64,000 nucleotides of DNA from Anagrus nilaparvatae (GCA_022575985.1 JAKSXM010000132.1:15934001-15998000), one strand, 5' to 3'; shown: positions 1 through 11,091, counted from the stretch's first letter. Notes: generated from the letters alone by a model not told the origin. Numbers and translations are program-made.

Positions 1-921
1 CCTCCGGCTCGCTTCGCTCACCTCGGCAACCGCCAAGGGGGCTGCGCCCCCCTGGACCCCTTCAACTTGATTTTTCCAAAGATATGTTGTTTTAGATTAC
101 TCAATATTTTGTATAACAACCTTTTTTTACCCGAATTATTATCTAAAATTTAATGAATCACAAAAATTACGGACGTTGGAACTCAGGCGGATAATTAGTG
201 ATCAGCGATACAAAGCTTGATTACCCTTCCTTAGGATCCGCAAGTGGCAGTTGCTTCCCTCAACTACCAATTCTAGGATTCTCCCTGATAATACCTGTAC
301 AAGTTTCTTTTAGTTACTTTATTGAGCTACTAAATTAGTAACCGGTAAGAATTAGAAATATATATAATATTAGTCCTAAACTTTTATAATTTTCGAAAAA
401 TGATTGTAACTTTTGACAGATCGAGCCAATTAACTTGAAAATTTAGGTGGATACGTAAAAAATATACCCGAATCGAATAAAATTTTTTTTTATGGTAAAA
501 TTTTTCCTCAGTTTTTCGTTTATTTGGTTTTTTTTTAAAATTTGATAAAAATTTTTTTCTTGGAAATTCAGTTTTTTCAACATAAAAATTTTTTGTCGTT
601 ATCAATCGAAATAAAACCTAGCCTATGTTTTGACCCGTAATTTTTGCCGTCTTTTGCCGTAAACCCGATGTCTGTAGCTTTTATCGTGTTCTCGTTTATC
701 GCGTTCGGACACATACACATAATTAAAGATTTATATATATATAGGATAGGATAGTAAAAATTTAAAAGTTTGATAGATTATAGACGATATATTAAAGACG
801 TTGTAAGAAGAGAAAGGGGTAAAAGGGGTTTAATTATAATTTATTATAATACGTTTTATGTTAAGAAAACAATTGTTTATATATGTTAAATTGTATTTTT
901 GATTTAATTTTTTTACTTTAG
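1..921. other. Intergenic; GC-rich first 60 bases, then AT-rich DNA
   Basis: The first 60 bases are strongly GC-rich and contain short self-complementary runs such as GGGGGCTGCGCCCCCC, quite unlike the AT-rich DNA that follows. They may be the edge of a mobile element cut by the window border. Bases 170-320 have more balanced composition but match nothing I recognise. The remainder is low-complexity A/T sequence, ending in the T-rich tract and AG (920-921) that precede the transposase exon. Confidence 0.4.
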
Positions 922-3168
922 AATGAAAGTGCTGTCTCTGAAGAAAAATATTATCGTTTACATGAAGAAATGGAAGAATTTTACACGGAAACTCATGAAA
1001 ACCAAGGAAGAAAAATAAAGTCTTTTCATGAATTACTTAATGATGATTCAATGCATGAAAAAATAGAAGCAAAAATTGTAATTAATAGAGCTGAATTATT
1101 TTTAATGATTCTTGAATTCCATATGAAGGTGGGATTAAGCCACAGCGGATTTTCAATGTTAACTAAATTGATTAATTCGATGTTTGATAATCCAATAATT
1201 TCTGACACTAGGTATAAATTAGACCAAATATTCAATTCTAATGAAGATGTAACTTACCATGCTACATGTCCAGAATGCAGCGCTTATATGGGTAAATTAG
1301 AAGATATCAATTCAAGTAGCATTTGTGAAGTATGTGGTGATAACTACGATTGGTCAAAACCAAATATTGAAAATTTATTTTCTATTATAAACCCTTCTAG
1401 ACATATATCAGAATTAATAACTCAGCATGAGAATTACTACGAGTATATCATGAAAGACAGAAAAACCGAAGAAGGTGTGATAAAAGACATCTATGATGGA
1501 GATATGTATATAAAATTCTTATCAACTTTAAGCCCTGAAGACCGAAAAAATTATGTGACAGCTATTTTAAATACCGACGGTGCGTCTCCATACAAATTTT
1601 CTAAAAAAAGTGTTTGGCCCATTTATCTTATGATAAATGAAATTCCTCCCCAAGATAGAATAAATAATGCTGTTGTTGTTGGTTTATGGTATGGCAGAAA
1701 TAAGCCAGATTTGAATGTATATCTTGATCCATTTGTTGACTTAGTAAACGAGTTATCGGAAGTTGGCATTAAAACAAAAATAAAAGGTGAATTTAGAAAT
1801 ATCAAGCTATTTTGTCCTTGTTGTTCCGTAGATTCTATGGCTAGAAGTCCTATTCAAGGATGTAAACAATGCAATGGTTACTTCGGATGCAGTTGGTGTT
1901 TACACGAAGGTTATTATGATGAATTTTCAAGATGCGTTAAGTATCCTAAGCAGAACCCTAATCCATTACCAAGAGATGAAGAAACTACAAGATATTACAT
2001 GAATTTATCAAGTGATGATAACTATGAACCAGAACAAGGCATTCTTCGTCCATCAGCATTAATAAACTTAAATAAATTCAACATTATATTTGGACTAGTT
2101 GTTGAATATATGCACTGCGTTTTGTTAGGTGTTACAAAAAGAATCTTTCACAACTTAGTCGGTGTTGCTGAAATAAAGTATTTAGATAAGTTTATAAAAG
2201 TCATTAAATTGCCGTCCAAAGTTAGAAGATTAACACGCCCACTAATAGATAGAAAATTCTGGACTGCAAAGGATTGGGAAAATTTTCTTTTATATTATAG
2301 TTTACCGTTACTTTCTTTAGTCCTCAAAAAAAAAAAGCTAGATTATTGGGCTTTACTAGTAGAAGCAATGCATATACTATTGGGAGTTCATATTAAACAC
2401 ACAGATTTAACAAATGCAGACAATTTATTAAAAAAATTTGTAGCAAAAACTCAAAAATATTTTACAAAATCTTCAATGTATTACAATATCCATATGTTAT
2501 TGCACATTGTAAGAAGTGTTAAAGACTGGGGGCCTTTATGGGCGACAAGTGCTTTTTCGTTCGAAACTGCTAATTATCATATGATGCAAGCAATAAAAAA
2601 CGCCAAAGGAGCTATTTTACAAATACAAAGATTTGTTAATACCAGTTTTTGTGCAGCAATTTTAGAGAAAAAAGTATTTCAGGATACCTCAGATATTATT
2701 AAAAAGTATTGCTTGAGCGTTATAAAAACTAAAATGAATCACGCGGTAAAAGTTTCGAAAAATATTACATTTTTAGGAAAAGGAGAATCAAACATTTCTT
2801 ATCCAGGATTTAGTAAAAATTGCTTATTTTACAAAAAATTAATTAAAGATAATTGCTTATATGCAACATGTGACAAAGTAAACATGAAATCGGATAACTC
2901 TGTTGCTCAATTGGTGGATAATAGTTACATATTAATTAAATGCTTTGTTCTAGATCATGACAACAAAGAAGGGTTTATAATTTATAACAGTATAAAAACT
3001 ACAAGGCAACGAATAACGCGTAATAATTTATCAAACCTTCGTACCATAGAAGAAATTGATAATGTCTGCCATGTTAAAAAAATTAATGAATTAAAATCTA
3101 TTTGCGTTCATTTTACAATAGACAATATCGATTACGTTTGTAATTTACCAAACTTAATTTCTTATTAA
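922..3168 (+). CDS. Transposase of the tnp2 (EnSpm/CACTA-like) type
   Basis: A 732-residue reading frame from ATG 970. The same frame is open back to 922, and the only in-frame stop is the TAG at 919-921, which is itself a plausible splice acceptor after a T-rich tract. The coding exon may therefore start at 922 with an upstream exon, adding 16 codons. Two Cys-rich segments are visible: CPEC...CEVC near residues 100-120 and CPCC...CKQC...CSWC near 282-312. They are followed by VEYMHCVLLGVTKRIF near residue 378, which resembles the conserved acidic/Met-His block of tnp2-family cut-and-paste transposases. Such enzymes excise and reinsert DNA in the nucleus. There are no internal stops, so this copy looks intact or recently active. 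I could not find terminal inverted repeats for it. The family call rests on memory of the motifs, not a search. Confidence 0.65.
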   Translation, partial: NESAVSEEKYYRLHEEMEEFYTETHENQGRKIKSFHELLNDDSMHEKIEAKIVINRAELFLMILEFHMKVGLSHSGFSMLTKLINSMFDNPIISDTRYKLDQIFNSNEDVTYHATCPECSAYMGKLEDINSSSICEVCGDNYDWSKPNIENLFSIINPSRHISELITQHENYYEYIMKDRKTEEGVIKDIYDGDMYIKFLSTLSPEDRKNYVTAILNTDGASPYKFSKKSVWPIYLMINEIPPQDRINNAVVVGLWYGRNKPDLNVYLDPFVDLVNELSEVGIKTKIKGEFRNIKLFCPCCSVDSMARSPIQGCKQCNGYFGCSWCLHEGYYDEFSRCVKYPKQNPNPLPRDEETTRYYMNLSSDDNYEPEQGILRPSALINLNKFNIIFGLVVEYMHCVLLGVTKRIFHNLVGVAEIKYLDKFIKVIKLPSKVRRLTRPLIDRKFWTAKDWENFLLYYSLPLLSLVLKKKKLDYWALLVEAMHILLGVHIKHTDLTNADNLLKKFVAKTQKYFTKSSMYYNIHMLLHIVRSVKDWGPLWATSAFSFETANYHMMQAIKNAKGAILQIQRFVNTSFCAAILEKKVFQDTSDIIKKYCLSVIKTKMNHAVKVSKNITFLGKGESNISYPGFSKNCLFYKKLIKDNCLYATCDKVNMKSDNSVAQLVDNSYILIKCFVLDHDNKEGFIIYNSIKTTRQRITRNNLSNLRTIEEIDNVCHVKKINELKSICVHFTIDNIDYVCNLPNLISY

Positions 3169-4203
3169 TGTATATTAATAAAACAAAATTAGAAAATATG
3201 ATCGATGTTATAAAAAGAATGATTTCTCATTATAAAAAAATTCCCAATTAACCATTTTTAACCATTTTTTAACAATTTTTTTTAGGCTAGATCTAATGTC
3301 ACAAAAGAAGCTTCCCCACCACTTTTTTTCGTGCCATTAAGCATTTCCTCTCAAAAGTTCGCGCCTCTATCATTGTTCTAAATGTACACAAAAGCGTAAA
3401 TATAAAAATATATAACCTAAAAGCTGAATTTCTAATTCATAAAAATTAATTCTAACTATTGAAGTATAAATAATTGACAACTATTTTAAAATAAAAAAGC
3501 AGAAATGCATGCAAACCATAAATTGGGGAAAAATTTTTAAAAAGGGTGGGGGTAGATTATTTCGTGTAATGACCTAATGAGGTTTTGCGTTTTTTGTATG
3601 TTGAAATATATTATAACTATTAGGTTAAATTATCAGCTTTTAAATGTAAATATATAGTTTTTTTAATTTAATAATTAATGAAACTTTTTTGAAAGGTAGC
3701 TATAATTATAAACATTCACAATTTACTTTTAAATTGTTATATAAAAAACATAGTATCTGGATTCATGAATTGCGTAAATACAACTTAAGAGCATGAAACC
3801 AAAGACTATAAGCAATAATTATAAATTATATTAATTCAGTGGTATATAAGTACTTTTCCCAAAAACGGTATGCATTATGCCCCCCCCCTCTTGTTTCCGA
3901 AATGAAAGCTCTTTTGCATTTTTTTTTTAAATTAATTAATAATATTTTTTTAAAGTCCAAATCAACAGCGCATATATTGGTAAGTTAATAAAAAAATTTT
4001 CAGGAGTATATGTGTTCAAAATGTCTCAACCATTCGTTGTCCTTTTGCTTAAGGATGTTTACCACCTTTTTTGTTTGAGTACATATTTTAATAAAACTTG
4101 GTATGTAACAAGAAGTCATATTAATAAATATAAATTTGAAACTAGAAGATCCTGGGGTGACTCCTTCAATATTTTTGGTCTGTAGGACAGCATTTATTCA
4201 TTA
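3169..4203 (+). other. 3' flank of the transposase; no gene seen
   Basis: AT-rich sequence following the transposase stop, with AATAAA at about 3177-3182 that could polyadenylate it. There are homopolymer runs of A, T and C (for example 3880-3890), but I see no reading frame, RNA gene or inverted repeat. The far end of the transposon should lie somewhere here if the element is complete. Confidence 0.4.
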
Positions 4204-4599
4204 TAATACAGGCGCCAGCCATACTAATCATGCCCAAAAATTAAATTTTTTTTCCAAGGATAAAAATAGGCGGTATTTATGTTTTTCGACCCGCTCAATA
4301 CGAATCTGGGGTCCGTTATGCAAATTTCGTGGTCAATTTTGCAATAATTTGTTAATAACAAAAAATTGACCACGAAATTTGCAAAATGGAACCCGGATTC
4401 GTGTTCAGCGGGTCGAAAAACATAAATTCCACCTATGTTTATCCTCGAAAAAAGAATTTGTTTTTTTTTTTTTTTTTACGAATTGACGGGAAGTACCCTT
4501 TAAATGCGGCTTAAAAAATTTAATTATAATTAAAATTTTCTTTTCAAATTTAATTTTTTAATTTTTGGGCGTGATTAGTATGGCTGGCGCCTAGACTAA
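4204..4599. mobile_element. Foldback MITE, family GGCGCCAGCC, copy 1
   Basis: The two arms are near-complete inverted copies: GGCGCCAGCCATACTAATCA at 4211 is matched by its complement ending at 4591, and the arms continue through the AAAATTGACCACGAAATTTG-type palindrome at the centre. A TA dinucleotide flanks each end (4202-4203 and 4600-4601). A second copy sits at 33274-33608 in reverse orientation with the same asymmetric outer ends (TAATACAGG and CCTAGACTA), which fixes the boundaries. It is non-autonomous. TA target duplication fits a Tc1/mariner-like mobilising enzyme, by inference. Confidence 0.8.
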
Positions 4600-5740
4600 T
4601 AGGTATATTTTCAATCTAAAACTCAATTTTTACTATCAAGGATGCATATACATGTGGCATAAGAATATTCTTATGCCATAAATTCTGCATTTGCTCATTT
4701 TACCCCATATGACTTATTAACATTAATTCATCAGAATACCCATTTATAATACGCCACCCGGTCAATAAACGTAAACCCTGCACCAGTTTTTATTTTCGGA
4801 GGTTTTTATACTACCAACCATACAGTATGCGTCAGAACTAATAGTAGATTTGGTAAAAAAAAATTAAAAATATCGTCCACTATCACATCCAGTATTATAG
4901 ACCCTACGCTGCATTAAAAATAAATTAGGTAAAAAATGAAGAACTTACCTTATTATTTCAATAAACTTGGTTTAATAAACAATTTTATAGCTTACTGGAA
5001 ACATTATGCATCCTCAGAATCTTGTTCAATTTAAGATATTATGTACGTTTAACAACACAAAACTTTGAAATTTTCTCCCCAAAAAATAACTTTAAAATTT
5101 TTATGAATGTCGAAAAAATTACAATATATATCATGTGATATATTACATCAAATATCACATCATATATTGTATACTATAGTACATAATATACTGCATAATA
5201 TCTTAATTAATATATTATTTTGTATACTACATACTAAATCACAAAAAATTTTCACCTGTGTAATTTTTATTAAAAATATTTACTATAATACTACTAGTGG
5301 TGCCATTTTGTAATAACTTTAATTTCGAATATCCCAGCTGCACCACAAAATATCTAACAAACATGATTATCATAAAACATGATTATGTGCTGGTGTAGAG
5401 AGAGCCTAAGGCATGAGAAAAAAATTTAAACCAATTTTATTTTTTAAAAACGGATTTTTTTCAGTTTTTAAGTATAAATAAAAATATAAATGAATTCAAA
5501 CGAATTCAAAAAAAAATTATTTTCAAATTTTGAATAGCCAGTTAGAACCAGGTATAAAATTTTTTTTTTTATTTAAAATTTTTTCAATAATTTAATTTTC
5601 TTGGTAGCCATAAATTTATAAATATTTTTTTATTTTTTTTGCCTTTCTTTAAAATTTCTATTTTTCATAAAAATATGCAGCTGTGTAAATAGAGATATTA
5701 TCATAGAATATTAGGATACATAGGATATTATCATAGAATA
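4600..5740. other. Intergenic AT-rich DNA; nothing coding seen
   Basis: No supported gene. Bases 5110-5240 carry a dense run of short ATAT/CATATC palindromic words. The words GTGCTGGTGTAGAGAGAG at 5388 and GCTGATGTAGAGATAG at 6203 resemble each other and may be worn element ends. Repeated TATCATAGAATA words at 5700 and 5729 immediately precede the next MITE. Confidence 0.4.
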
Positions 5741-5960
5741 AAGCCCTCTCTCCACATAGGTTTAAAAGTCGCCTGTAGAGAATTAATTTTTGTGTGCCAT
5801 TAACGAAAAACCTGCCATCTCTTATTCGTTAGCATTAGAGATGGTGTAATATTCGCTATTGGGACGGGTTTATTATTTCATTTTTTTTTTATGATTCTTC
5901 CGGCTACACTAGGCGACTTTTAAGTTTCTGTAAATTTAAACCCATGTGGAGAGAGGGCTT
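5741..5960. mobile_element. MITE with AAGCCCTCTCTCCAC termini, copy 1
   Basis: Terminal inverted repeats: AAGCCCTCTCTCCACATAGG at the left is matched by the complement CCCATGTGGAGAGAGGGCTT at the right. A second inner match surrounds GTCGCCT/AGGCGAC. The element is 220 bases long and non-coding. It lies inside a further inverted pair (TATCATAGAATA on the left, TATTCTATGATA on the right), so it seems to have landed within an older palindrome. A shorter relative is at 7908-8025. Confidence 0.75.
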
Positions 5961-5994
5961 AAGTATTACTGCGTAATACTTATTCTATGATATT

Positions 5995-6173
5995 ATACAC
6001 GGTCTTTGAGTGCTGGACGTAGTATTTTCAAAGTCATATGACAAAATTAAATTCATGGGTTGTTATGAATGAGAGATCTAAATATAGTGTTAGTGTATAC
6101 TAATGCCAACCCATAATTTTTTTTTGTCATTTGACTTCGAAAATACCACGTCCAGCACTCAAAGACCGTGTAT
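5995..6173. mobile_element. MITE with ACACGGTCTTTGAGTGCTGG termini
   Basis: Left arm ACACGGTCTTTGAGTGCTGG (from about 5997) and its complement CCAGCACTCAAAGACCGTGT (ending about 6171). Both arms extend about 50 bases inward through GTATTTTC and TCATATGACAAAA. Total length is about 180 bases, with no coding potential. Only one copy is seen in this window. Confidence 0.75.
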
Positions 6174-6519
6174 TAAATTTTTTTTTTATGCTACTAAATT
6201 AATATGCTGATGTAGAGATAGTTCAAAATCTGTTTGCTGCAGAGAATATTAACAAAGAAGATTTTCGTATAGTTTCTGTTGACTTAGGACTATTGTTTGA
6301 TTTTTTTTTCTATTGTTTTAATATTTAAAATTTTTGAATTTTTATGAGTCAATTAGTTCAGGTACCCAGATTAATTTGAAAAATAAAAAAAATCAAAAAT
6401 ATTAATTGAATCAGGTGGATAGAAATAGCACTTTTCGGGTAAAAATTTCTGGAGATCGAAACTTCTGGAATGTTTAATATTTTTAGCCATTGATCATGTT
6501 ATGTGTCCCTTAAAATTAA

Positions 6520-6965
6520 AAAAATAATTTTGAAAATTTATTGACTATTGACGGAGATATTAGCGCTTGAAATTTCATTAATTTTTGAGGTACTTAATTA
6601 ATCAAGACTTTTTTATAAATAATCTGATTTTAAAAATCTTTGAATATGATATTTAGGACATTATTTAGCATCGATTCACTAAAAAAAATTTTGATTTTCT
6701 ACGTTTCGCCGCGAATAAATTGATTATTTGAAAAATTTAGGTTAGGCCGAAAATCAAAAAACTTGAAATATATTTCACATTATTGTTAAAAATTGAGATT
6801 TTTTTAGTGAATCGATGCTAAATAATGTTCTAAATATTATATTCAAAGATTTTTAAAATTAGATTTTTTATAAAAAAGTCTTGATTAATTAAGTACCTCA
6901 AAAATTAATAAAATTTCAAGCGCTAATATCTCCGTCTGTAGTCAATGAATTTTCAAAATTTTTTG
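6520..6965. repeat. Internal palindrome, about 200-base arms
   Basis: The sequence GACGGAGATATTAGCGCTTG at about 6550 is returned inverted near 6920-6945, and the arms continue through ATTTAGCATCGATTCACTAA. The unpaired centre at about 6690-6770 contains a short GC-richer word, TTTCGCCGCGAATAAATT. It is a foldback element or the nested core of the surrounding composite element. Confidence 0.7.
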
Positions 6966-7194
6966 GTTCCTCAAAAAGAAACCATTGTGATAGGTCAAAT
7001 TTCGATTTTTGATTTTTTGGCATAAATATAAGCACGTTTTGAGACCCCAGAAAGCTAAAAAACCGGTTTTTAAAAAAAGTATGTAAAATGTGTGTGTGTA
7101 TGTAACCGGTGAAATTTCACAACCATTATGGAATTAAGACCTAATTTTTTTTTCAAATATTTTTTCATCAAAAAATCTCAAACTACTTTTTTTT

Positions 7195-7830
7195 TTTTAA
7201 TTTGGATGTAATACCTCATTTATTTCCACGAAAGTACTCATATTTGAAAGTATGATTTTTACTCGATATCTCGAATCTGATACTTAATTTTTTGAAAATT
7301 TTTTTCCTAAAATCTTTTTCACGAAAAAATACAAAAAACACCAATTTTTTTTTCTTTTTGGACGTAGTACCTAATATATTTCTATGAAAGTACTAGTTTT
7401 AGAAAGTTTGTTTATATAGTCATTTTTTGGATCTGATACCGAATTTAAAAAAAATTTTTTTTTCAAAATTATTAATATTTTTTTTTTTTTTTTTTTTTGT
7501 GTAATACCTAATTTAATTCCATGAAAGTACTTATGTTTGAAAGAATAGTTTTTACTCAATATCTTGAATCTTATAATTAATTTTTTGAAAATTTTTTTCC
7601 CAAAATTTTCACCACAAAAAAATACAAAAAACACCAAATTTTTTTTTCTTTTTGGAAGTAATACCTAATTTATTTCTATGAGAGTACTAGTTTTAGACAG
7701 TTCGTTTATAGTAATTTTTTGGATCTGATACCGAATTTTTCCAAAATTTATTTCTCAAAATTAAAAAAGTTTTTTTTTTGGCGTAATGCTTCATTTAATT
7801 CCATGAAAGTACTATCTTGAATAATTATTA
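7195..7830. repeat. Tandem repeat field, about 145-base monomer in 290-base pairs
   Basis: The word GTAATACCTAATTTATTTCC, with variants, followed by ATGAAAGTACT recurs at about 7207, 7365, 7500, 7660 and 7790. Spacing alternates between roughly 160 and 130 bases, which gives a higher-order unit of about 290 bases. The reading frames that cross it are A/T-biased accidents. Confidence 0.65.
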
Positions 7831-7907
7831 TCCAATGAATTACGTTAGATTTTATTTGAAAAAAATAGATTTAGTTAAATTCAATACATAAATTTTCTTT
7901 TAACTTT

Positions 7908-8025
7908 TAAGCCCTTTCTCCACTCACTTAAAAAAAATTAATACACGTGTGCTTTGACTATATTAAATGCTACAGTCAAAGCACACGTGTATTAATTTTA
8001 TTTAATCAGTGGAGAAAGGACTTTA
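7908..8025. mobile_element. Short MITE related to the AAGCCCTCTCTCCAC family
   Basis: TAAGCCCTTTCTCCACTCAC on the left pairs with AGTGGAGAAAGGACTTTA on the right, and the arms continue into TTAATACACGTGTGCTTTGA and its complement. The element is about 118 bases and almost fully self-complementary. The end sequence is close to that of the MITE at 5741-5960, so the two are probably subfamilies. Confidence 0.7.
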
Positions 8026-8508
8026 ATAGAAATGAGTGTATGATTGATGGTTGTAATCGGTAATATCTGTGGCATATTGAAGTATTTAGCTCATTGTTTG
8101 AGGAACCTTAGTGCCAGCTAGTTGGCAGGGTATTTTTAAATTTTAAGGGACACATAACATGATCAATGGCTAAAAATATTAATCATTCCAGAAGTTTCGA
8201 TCTCCAGAAATTTTTACCAAAAAAATGCTATTTCTATCCACCTGATTCAACCTTAAACTTTACTTTCAGCTGTTAGGAAAAGGATTTTCAAAAATTTAAT
8301 TAAGTTTTTCTTTCTAAAAATTTTATGCATGTAAGCACAACTTTTTGTTATACAGCTAATTTTTTTCTGGAATATTCTTGATTTCCAATATATAAATTTA
8401 ACAAAAATTTACAATTAGAGTAGCAATATTTGTGTGTAGTTTTCTGTTTTAATTTTCAAATTAGTAGTATGTACTATCAAATTTTCAATAAAACTTTAAT
8501 TTTTTCAG
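8026..8508 (+). other. Intron-like upstream sequence of the five-finger C2H2 exon
   Basis: The first half belongs to the right arm of the composite element. The rest is AT-rich and ends in AATTTTTTCAG, a good splice acceptor exactly before the ATG at 8509. The upstream exon and promoter of the gene are not identified. Confidence 0.45.
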
Positions 8509-9288
8509 ATGAAAACCATCAATGAAAAACCACAAAGAAGAAAATTTAATACTAATAAAAATTACAAATGCAACAAATGTAATGAAAGTTTTTCTGATTT
8601 TCTTGAATTCAAAAATCATACAAAAAATCATTTCATAAAAACAATACTTTTTATATGTGAAATATGCAAAAAAACATTTAAACAAGAAAGTAACTACACA
8701 CAACACAAAGAAAATCATTTAAAATTCATACCCTTCAAATGTGAAGAATGTGGTAAAATATTTAATAATTTAAATAAAATTAAAGAACATATTAAAAATA
8801 ATCATAAAAAAAATTCGCAATGTAAATTTTGTGATGAAACTTTTTGTGATAAAAATATTTTAAAACTTCATGAAAAAAGTCATTTTCTTGATTTTTATAA
8901 ATGTAAAATTTGCGGTAAGACGTTTGATGATAAATTATTTTATAAAATACATAAAAAAGCTAACATTTGTAAAACAAATAATAGTACAAAATTAGAAATT
9001 ATTAATCAAGGTGTAAATGATGACGATAATCATGAATTTAATGAAAATGGTAGTTTTGTGCAAAATTTGGAAAATCAGAAAGGAACTGATGCTATAGAAT
9101 TTGAATCAGTTTTTTTTAAAGTTGAAAACGAATATGAAGATGATGAAAATTTATTGGAAAATTATGACGAGTCGGAAAACGATAGTGTGTTAGAACAAAA
9201 TTATGTAGATACCTTGAAACCAGTTAATAAAACGGACGATGAACTAATCGAAATTGATATAAAAGAAGAGCCAATAGAAATAGACTAA
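8509..9288 (+). CDS. C2H2 zinc-finger protein with acidic tail
   Basis: A 259-residue protein whose ATG directly follows the acceptor TTTTTTCAG, so this is a terminal exon and an upstream exon, perhaps untranslated, is likely. Five fingers run from residue 21 to about 152: CNKC, CEIC, CEEC, CKFC and CKIC. The fifth ends H-x4-C rather than H-x-H. The linkers are irregular and lack the TGEKP spacer, so this gene is not a member of the downstream cluster. The C-terminal 100 residues are rich in Asp, Glu and Asn and end KEEPIEID. No W-x-P-W tail is present. It is probably a nuclear DNA-binding regulator with an acidic activating or interacting region, by inference. AATAAA lies about 20 bases after the stop. 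Confidence 0.75.
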   Translation: MKTINEKPQRRKFNTNKNYKCNKCNESFSDFLEFKNHTKNHFIKTILFICEICKKTFKQESNYTQHKENHLKFIPFKCEECGKIFNNLNKIKEHIKNNHKKNSQCKFCDETFCDKNILKLHEKSHFLDFYKCKICGKTFDDKLFYKIHKKANICKTNNSTKLEIINQGVNDDDNHEFNENGSFVQNLENQKGTDAIEFESVFFKVENEYEDDENLLENYDESENDSVLEQNYVDTLKPVNKTDDELIEIDIKEEPIEID

Positions 9289-10135
9289 TTGCTTTAAGTG
9301 TTAATTTAAATAAATTATAAAACTGTATTAAAAAATCGTATTTTTAAAAATAAGTGCTAATGTATAATAATTAATATAAAATAAAAAGGGAAAATTGTAA
9401 GCAAAAATAATCAGTCGCTAAAATTTTAAACTTTTGAAAGGTTCCTACAATAAATTTAGTGAACAATTTGGTCATAGTTTATGATGGGCGTGCTAGTCAA
9501 ATGGCTCATAAGCATAATCATGTATTATGGACAAATTATGCTCAGAAATTTGGACAGGCTCCGCAGGTATTGGAAAAACTTACAGTTCCACAAAATTGGC
9601 CAATTTTTCGCCAAAACAAAGTGAAAGTATGACACCGCGGAATAGCCTAGATTTGTAGATTAAGCCAAAATATACTCAGTTTATTTTTGAAATTTTTCCG
9701 TATCTGAGTTCTGGACGAGATGTCGGGCCGTCAATGCTCCGCCGTTTCCCCGCACTTTTTCTGTTGCTTTTAAAACAAAAATAGTTAAGATGAAAACTTT
9801 TGCCAAGTAAATTGGCCAACTTTATGTTGCAAGTTTTTCTAGTACCCGCAGCCAAAAAATCTAGGATACAAAAGTGAGTATGTTTTGGTCTTGGCAATCT
9901 CTGAAATGAAATCCAGCTGTCATACTCGCACTGTTTATTATAGCCATCCCCAAAGCGATAATGGCATGTCTTACACAAATAAGAAAAAATTTTCTACCTT
10001 ACATAAATTATAGCGTAACTGCAGATGCTGGATTGCCCTGCTCAAATTTTGCAGTTGGAAATACAAATTAAAATTATTTCTTACTAAAAATTGCAGCAAA
10101 GATAAAAATTTCGCTATAAAAATTGAAGCTACTAT
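9289..10135. other. Intergenic; no gene supported
   Basis: AT-rich DNA after the polyadenylation signal of the preceding gene, then a more balanced stretch (9480-10000) with no recognisable protein on either strand. A 100-codon open frame on the minus strand at 9676-9978 has no domain or composition signature I recognise. This may be old transposon sequence. Confidence 0.35.
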
Positions 10136-11091
10136 TCACGGCTAGCTTGAAAGATCGGATTATGCAAACGTCGGGAACTTCGGATTTTATAGCGGAAAAT
10201 GAATGTTCAAACTATTAGGAGATAATACTTTTTTGAAATCTTTCACCTAGCTTCTTGCGAGTTATTTGATAAAACGTGTCTCTCGGAGGAGCTGCAAATG
10301 AGCCAAAATTTTTGCTGCTCGGATCGGGCTGAAATTTTCAGGAAAAGTTGCTTTTTTGGTCTCCAGAAACATGATGAAACTTGTTTTTCAAAATCAGCCT
10401 TTCTCTTCGAGATATTTATCAATATGTCTCCCATTTAAAATACATGAGAAAACCAATTTAGTAGCAGTTTTTCTTATTTTGCTTCACTATTTCAGTTTGA
10501 CCAAGCACTAAACTAACGAAAAAAGTTTTTTTTAACATTCATTCAAATATCTGCTTCATTATAAAGAGGATTGGTGTTTGGCCAACGTGGCCAAACGCCT
10601 CTATGTCTGAAAAAATCGCGTTTAAAATTGAAAAAATAACGTTTTTTAAAAATTCCGTATATTAAATTATTTATAAGTATATAATTTATTTAAAATGAAT
10701 GTTAAAAAAAACTTTTCTCGTTGGTTTGGTGCTTGGTCAAACTAAAATAGTGAAGCAAAATAAGAATAACCGCTATTCAATGGGTTTTCCCATGTATTTT
10801 AAATGGGAGACATATTGATAAATATCTCGAAGAGGATGACTGATTTTCAAAAACGGGTTTCATCATGTTTATGGGGACCAAAAAAGCAACCTTTCCTGAA
10901 AATTTCAGCCCAATCCGAGCAGGGAAAATTTTGGCTCATTTTCTGCTCCCCCGAGAGACACGTTTTATTAAATAACTCGCAAGAAGCTAGGTGAAAGATT
11001 TAAATCCAAAAAAAGGTTGAACATTCTTTTTCCGCTATAAAATCCGAAGTACCCGACGTTTGCATAATCCGATCTTTTAAGCTAGCCGTGA
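10136..11091. mobile_element. Foldback element, 956 bases
   Basis: The left arm begins TCACGGCTAGCTTGAAAGAT and the right arm ends with its complement (CTTTTAAGCTAGCCGTGA). Similarity of the arms runs about 430 bases, through TTATGCAAACGTCGGG and AATGGGAGACATATTGATAA. The unpaired core is about 10560-10690. Matching 63-codon frames appear once on each strand (10243-10434 minus, 10803-10994 plus) because of the palindrome. Their products begin MGDILINISKR, but I see no known domain. Confidence 0.75.

Larger units (their letters stand above)
6406..8251. mobile_element. Composite element with 115-base inverted termini
   Basis: The left arm at 6406-6520 (starting AATCAGGTGGATAGAAATAG) recurs inverted at 8137-8251 with few differences, bounding about 1.85 kb. 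Inside are a second palindrome (6520-6965), a tandem repeat field (7195-7830) and another MITE (7908-8025). No reading frame encodes a recognisable transposase, so this is a non-autonomous composite or a nest of separate insertions. Confidence 0.7.

Noticed and set aside
9676..9978. 100-codon minus-strand frame (MCKTCHYRFGDGYN)
   Set aside because: The Cys pair at the start hinted at a zinc motif, but no matching ligands follow, no splice signals fit, and the composition is not protein-like.
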